Source of the DNA: Proteiniborus sp. MB09-C3
GTDB lineage: Bacteria; Bacillota; Clostridia; Tissierellales; Proteiniboraceae
Assembly (NCBI RefSeq): GCF_030263895.1
Contig: NZ_CP127161.1
Location: 930,001 to 994,000 of the forward strand
Direction: 5' to 3'
DNA: 64,000 nt
Of the stretch, positions 59,501-64,000 are shown piece by piece (position 1 is the stretch's first letter; each line of letters begins with the position of its first letter). The position numbers were made by a program, and so were the translations under genes. The notes beneath the pieces were generated by a model. It worked only from the letters and a program-made list of their open reading frames with translations. It did no database searches and was not told the origin of the DNA.

Positions 59501-62500
59501 AATGGATATGCTCCTATAGGAGAAACAGGACTTTCTATTGCAGTAACTGCACCAGAAAATGAGGTATTAAAAGAGCTGAACAATTTAAGGTATTTAACTA
59601 TTATAATAATTGTTATATCAGCAATTGTAGCCGTAATAGTTTCATCAATAATCAGTAGATACATATCAAAACCTATAGAAATGGTAACTAAACGTGCTGG
59701 AGGAATTGCAAATTTAGATTTTAGTATAAATATAGAGGATAAGTTCCTAAACCGAAAAGATGAAATTGGAGTAATTTCGTCATCTTTGCAAACTATACTA
59801 GAGAATTTCAAGGGATTTGTGACTAATGTTACATTTTTATCTGAACAGGTAGCAGCTTCTTCTGAGGAACTAACTGCAACCTCTGAGGAATCTGCAATGG
59901 CTGCTGAAAGTATAGCTAATTCATCTATAGAAGTAGCACAGAATTCAGAAAAGCAGTTAAGAGAAATTTTGAACATTACTTCCTCAATGGAGCAAATATC
60001 TGCAAGTATTCAAGAAATTTACAGTAATTCAGAGGAAATCAACAGTCTAAGCAATGATGCCTTTGAGCAAACAAATGTTGGGAAAAAAGATATAAAAGAA
60101 GTAATTTCTCAAATGAATAATATATCTAAAAGCACAAATCATGTTAAAGAATCATTAGCTGAGGTTACCAATAGCTCGAAAAAGATGGAAAACATGACTA
60201 ACTTGATTCAAAGTATAGCAGAACAGACAAATCTGTTAGCGCTAAATGCTGCCATAGAAGCAGCAAGGGCAGGAGATCAAGGTCGGGGATTTGCTGTAGT
60301 TGCAGAGGAAGTTAGAAAGCTAGCAGAAGAATCTCAAAAAGCAACTGAAGACATATATCAATTGATAGTGAATAATGACGAAATCATAAAAAAAGCGAAT
60401 TTAGCTATGGAAGAGGGCATGACTAATGTCAATAAGGGAATAGATATAGTCAATACTACAGAAAAGTCCTTCGAAAATATTGCTGACTTAGTAAACAAGG
60501 TAAATGACCAAATTAGTATCATAGCTGAATCTATAAATCAAGTAGCTAAGGGAAGTGAGCATGTAGTTTCATCCTCTGCTCAGGTTGAAATCATAAGCAA
60601 GGAAGTATCAGGGCAAATACAAAATGTATCATCTGCCACAGAGAAGCAAACTGCATCTATGGAAGAAATAGCTTCAACCAGCAACGACTTAGCAAGATTA
60701 GCCGAAGAGCTTCATCAAAATATAGCACAAATCAAAATGTAAAAATGACAGGGAGCTTCCCTGTCATTTTCTTATGACCTAACCCAATTTTCCGAATGTT
60801 TTATACTAGCTTTATTTGATGATAAACTTTTTTCCCTTTTCTAACAATTAATTTATCATCTTGGAAATCATTTAAGGTGATTATTGTACTCGGATCATTT
60901 ATTTGATTATCATCAATAGATATTCCGCCTTGAGTGATTAGTCTTCTTGCCTCGCCATTAGATTTTGTAAGTCCAACCTGAGTTAAAAGATTTAAAATTC
61001 CTATGCCTTCAATAAAAGTGGATCTTTCAAGCTCAGTTGTAGGCATAGATTCTAAATCACCACCACTACCGAATAGGGCTGCCGATGCTTCTTCAGCCTT
61101 TCGTGCTTCTTCTTCACCATGAACGAGTTTAGTTACTTCAAATGCTAATGCCTTTTTTGCTTCATTAATTTCAGCTCCTTCAAGAGCAGAAAGTCTTTTA
61201 ACCTCATCCATTGGTATAAATGTTAGAAGTCTTAGGCATTGATTAACTTCAGCATCATCGACATTTCTCCAATATTGGTAGAACTCATAAGGAGAGGTTT
61301 TTTCTGGGTCTAGCCATACAGCTCCCTTTGCTGTTTTACCCATCTTATTTCCCTCACTATTTGTAAGAAGAGTACATGTCATGGCATATGCTTGCTTACC
61401 AGTTTTTCTTCTTATTAGCTCCATACCTGCAATCATATTAGACCACTGATCATTTCCTCCTAATTGCATTTTACATCCGTATTTTTCGTTTAATACATAG
61501 AAGTCGTATCCTTGCATCAACATATAGTTAAATTCTAAAAACGACAATCCTTTTTCTAATCTTTGTTTAAAGCATTCAGCAGTTAACATCCTATTTACAG
61601 AAAAGTGAGTTCCTACTTCTCTTAAGAAGTCAACATAGTTTAAATCCAATAGCCAATCAGCATTGTTGACTATCAAAGCTCTATCATTGCTAAAATCAAT
61701 GAATTTTCCTAATTGCTCTTTTATACAGCTTACATTATGTTCAATTTTTTCTTTAGTAAGCATTTGTCTCATATCAGTTCTTCCTGATGGATCGCCTATC
61801 ATAGCAGTACCGCCACCAACTAAGGCTATAGGCCTATGGCCTCCTCTCTGCATGTGAGCCATGAACATCATCGCTATAAAATGTCCTACGTGCAAGCTAT
61901 CTGCAGTAGGGTCAAATCCTATATAAAATGTAACAGACTCTTTTCCTAAAAGCTCTCTGATTTCTTCCTCATGAGTTGTTTGTGCTATATATCCTCTTTC
62001 CTGTAAAATATCAAATACATTCATTATATTTCCTCCTTTAACTAATAATTTTAAAAATAAAAAAGGGCTTTCTCGAGTCCTGTAAGGACGAGAAAACCCG
62101 TGGTACCACCTTAATTTACATCAAAAGATGCCTTATAGTCATTATATCGTATGACATACGCAATACTTTCATATTGAGACTCCAGAGTGTAATTCATGCT
62201 TTATGGATTGAAGGCTTTTCACCAACCAGCCTACTCTCTAATAATAACCATAAAGTACTACTAATTCCTTCATAGCCTGTAACTATATGATTTGAAGTAT
62301 ATGATAATTCTTTTTTTACTGATTGTCAAGAGTATTATTAAAAAAGAATCCTTAAATCTAAGGATTCTCTCTTTAAATCTCTATTATTCAATAACTAGAT
62401 TAGCAGAATTTTCCCACAAGCCATGAATATTACAATAGCTCATAGTATGAACAGTACCTGATTTACCAGCTCTCATTTTAGTAACTACTACAGGCTCATT

Positions 62501-64000
62501 AAATACTTCTCCTTCACCATGAGCAGAAAAGTTAAAACTACCTACTTCTATAGGGAATTTTGCGCCTTCAGGATGGAAAAATACCTTTATCCAAGAAATA
62601 TGATGCTCAAGAGTATTAGGATGACTAATTTCTTCACCTACTAAAACCTTGATTTCTATTTCTTCTCCTGCCTTTACCTTCTCAGGAATATGTATTACTG
62701 GAACGTGTTTTTCACCTTTCCAATCTCCAGATTGTAAAAATTTACCTAAGCTTTGCATATACTTACCTCCTAATTATTATAATGTATTCATAAACTAAGA
62801 CTTGGTTCAAAGGGAATTTTATTTTCCTCTGAACCCAAAGTCGTGTTATCCAAGAACTATGCAATTCTCATCTTTCATTTAGGAAAGTGAAAGATGAAAA
62901 ATTGTAAGATATGGGATAAAAATAAAAACTTTATTGACTCATAGTATTACCTTTTTAAATGCAAATTAGTTGAAAGTTATTAACGTCTATCTAATAGATA
63001 TTATCTGTACACTAACAATATACCCAGCTATTTTTAGATGAAACAAAAAAATAAAAATGTTAAGTAAAGGCTATAAGTGTATCGACAAATAAATTTATGT
63101 TATAATATAAACTAAAATTACTATAACAGCTGGCACAACAGATTAATTAGTAAAGGTGGCCTATTAATTGAAAATTAAAGCGGCGATTTTCTTACTGATA
63201 ATATTCTTATCCTTTAGTTTAGTTTCCTATTGTACAGATGCTGAGAAGCTTTTAATAATTGGTGGAGAAGCCAATTATCCTCCATTTGAATTTGTAGACG
63301 ACGATGGTGAATACAGAGGATTTAATGTGGATTTGATGAAGGCTCTTTCATTGGAAATGGGAGTGGAAATAAAGCTAGTGCCAATGGACTGGGTAGATGC
63401 GCATATTTCTTTGCAAAATGGGAGCATAGATGCAATACAGGGCATGAACTATAATGAAGCTAGACGAACTCTGTACGATTTTTCTGATGAGTATTTAATA
63501 AATTCTCTTGCTTGTTTTGTAAGAGAAGATGAATCTCAAATATTTGGAATTGATAATCTAAAAGGACATAGGGTTGCTGTTCAAAGAAGCGATTTTGCAG
63601 CATATGCTCTTGCTGATATTGGAGAAATAGAAGTTGTATTTTTTTCGGATTTGAATGAAGCGTTTAAAACTCTTTTAAATAGAGAAGTCGATGCAGTTCT
63701 GGGAAACAAATTAACTGGGCAATACATACTCCGAAACAATAAAGATATAAAGAGTATCAAGATTGTAGGTAATGAGATCAATTTTACATTCTATGGAATG
63801 GCTTTTAAGAAAGGTAACGATGAGCTGGTTGGTGAATTTAATAGGGCTCTAAAAAGCTTAAAAAAACAAGGCACATACAATAAAATATATGAAAAATGGT
63901 TTGGAGAAGATTTAAATCCAATTTGGAAATATACCAGATATATAGTCGGTACAATTTCTGTTATTGCATTTATAGTATTTCTAATTGTTGTTCTATTTAT

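Overview
The window is AT-rich, with tightly packed genes, GGAGG-type ribosome binding sites and frequent TTG/GTG starts. It carries a tripartite spore-germination operon, two T-box leaders, a superoxide reductase, S-layer-homology (SLH) proteins and a PRD/sigma-54 activator. Together these point to an anaerobic, endospore-forming, motile member of the Clostridia (Firmicutes). I cannot fix the genus from sequence alone. No rRNA, tRNA, CRISPR array, prophage or intact insertion sequence was seen.

Layout. (1) 67-2828: an opine-dehydrogenase-type enzyme overlaps by one base a protein with a B12-binding fold and a mutase-like barrel. (2) 2999-4564 (-): an FAD oxidoreductase with a C-terminal Rieske domain, followed by a 1-kb non-coding region with hairpins. 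(3) 5567-24603: a 19-kb surface block, with one SLH/FIVAR-repeat protein followed by three very large secreted subtilisin-family (S8) proteases. All four share one ~90-residue Ig-like module, and the three proteases share a C-terminal tail of about 80 residues. The last two proteases are near-identical over 1.93 kb and then diverge. (4) 24604-29203: an isoleucine T-box, a possible 15-codon leader peptide and a branched-chain amino-acid ABC transporter (livJ-livH-livM-livG) with no livF here. (5) 29593-33396 (-): the gerA-type germination operon. (6) 33535-42665: an OYE-family reductase, a MATE exporter, an S1-domain protein, a glycosyltransferase/flippase-like pair, a periplasmic-binding GGDEF-EAL sensor and an RluA pseudouridine synthase. 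(7) 42773-48892: a LevR-type sigma-54/PRD activator, a sigma-54 promoter, and an operon of lactose/cellobiose-class PTS IIB-IIC-IIA plus a MupG-family 6-phospho-glycosidase. (8) 48934-53525: a ferritin-like protein, a second c-di-GMP protein, a GDT1-type transporter with a Cys-rich extension, a peroxiredoxin and a Nudix hydrolase. (9) 53611-62758: an uncharacterised HTH protein, two paralogous chemoreceptors around a MATE exporter, tyrS with a tyrosine T-box, and a superoxide reductase. (10) 63168-64000: a truncated solute-binding sensor running off the right edge.

How the genes fit together. A recurring theme is peptide and amino-acid use plus cell-surface turnover. Surface proteases could release peptides, an isoleucine-responsive transporter could import amino acids, and opine/B12 enzymes could process amino acids. 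The PTS-MupG operon could recover muropeptide sugars. Several sensors (two c-di-GMP proteins, two chemoreceptors, two SBP-type receptors) suggest nutrient-guided lifestyle switching. These functional links are inference; the domain calls rest on motifs read from the translations.
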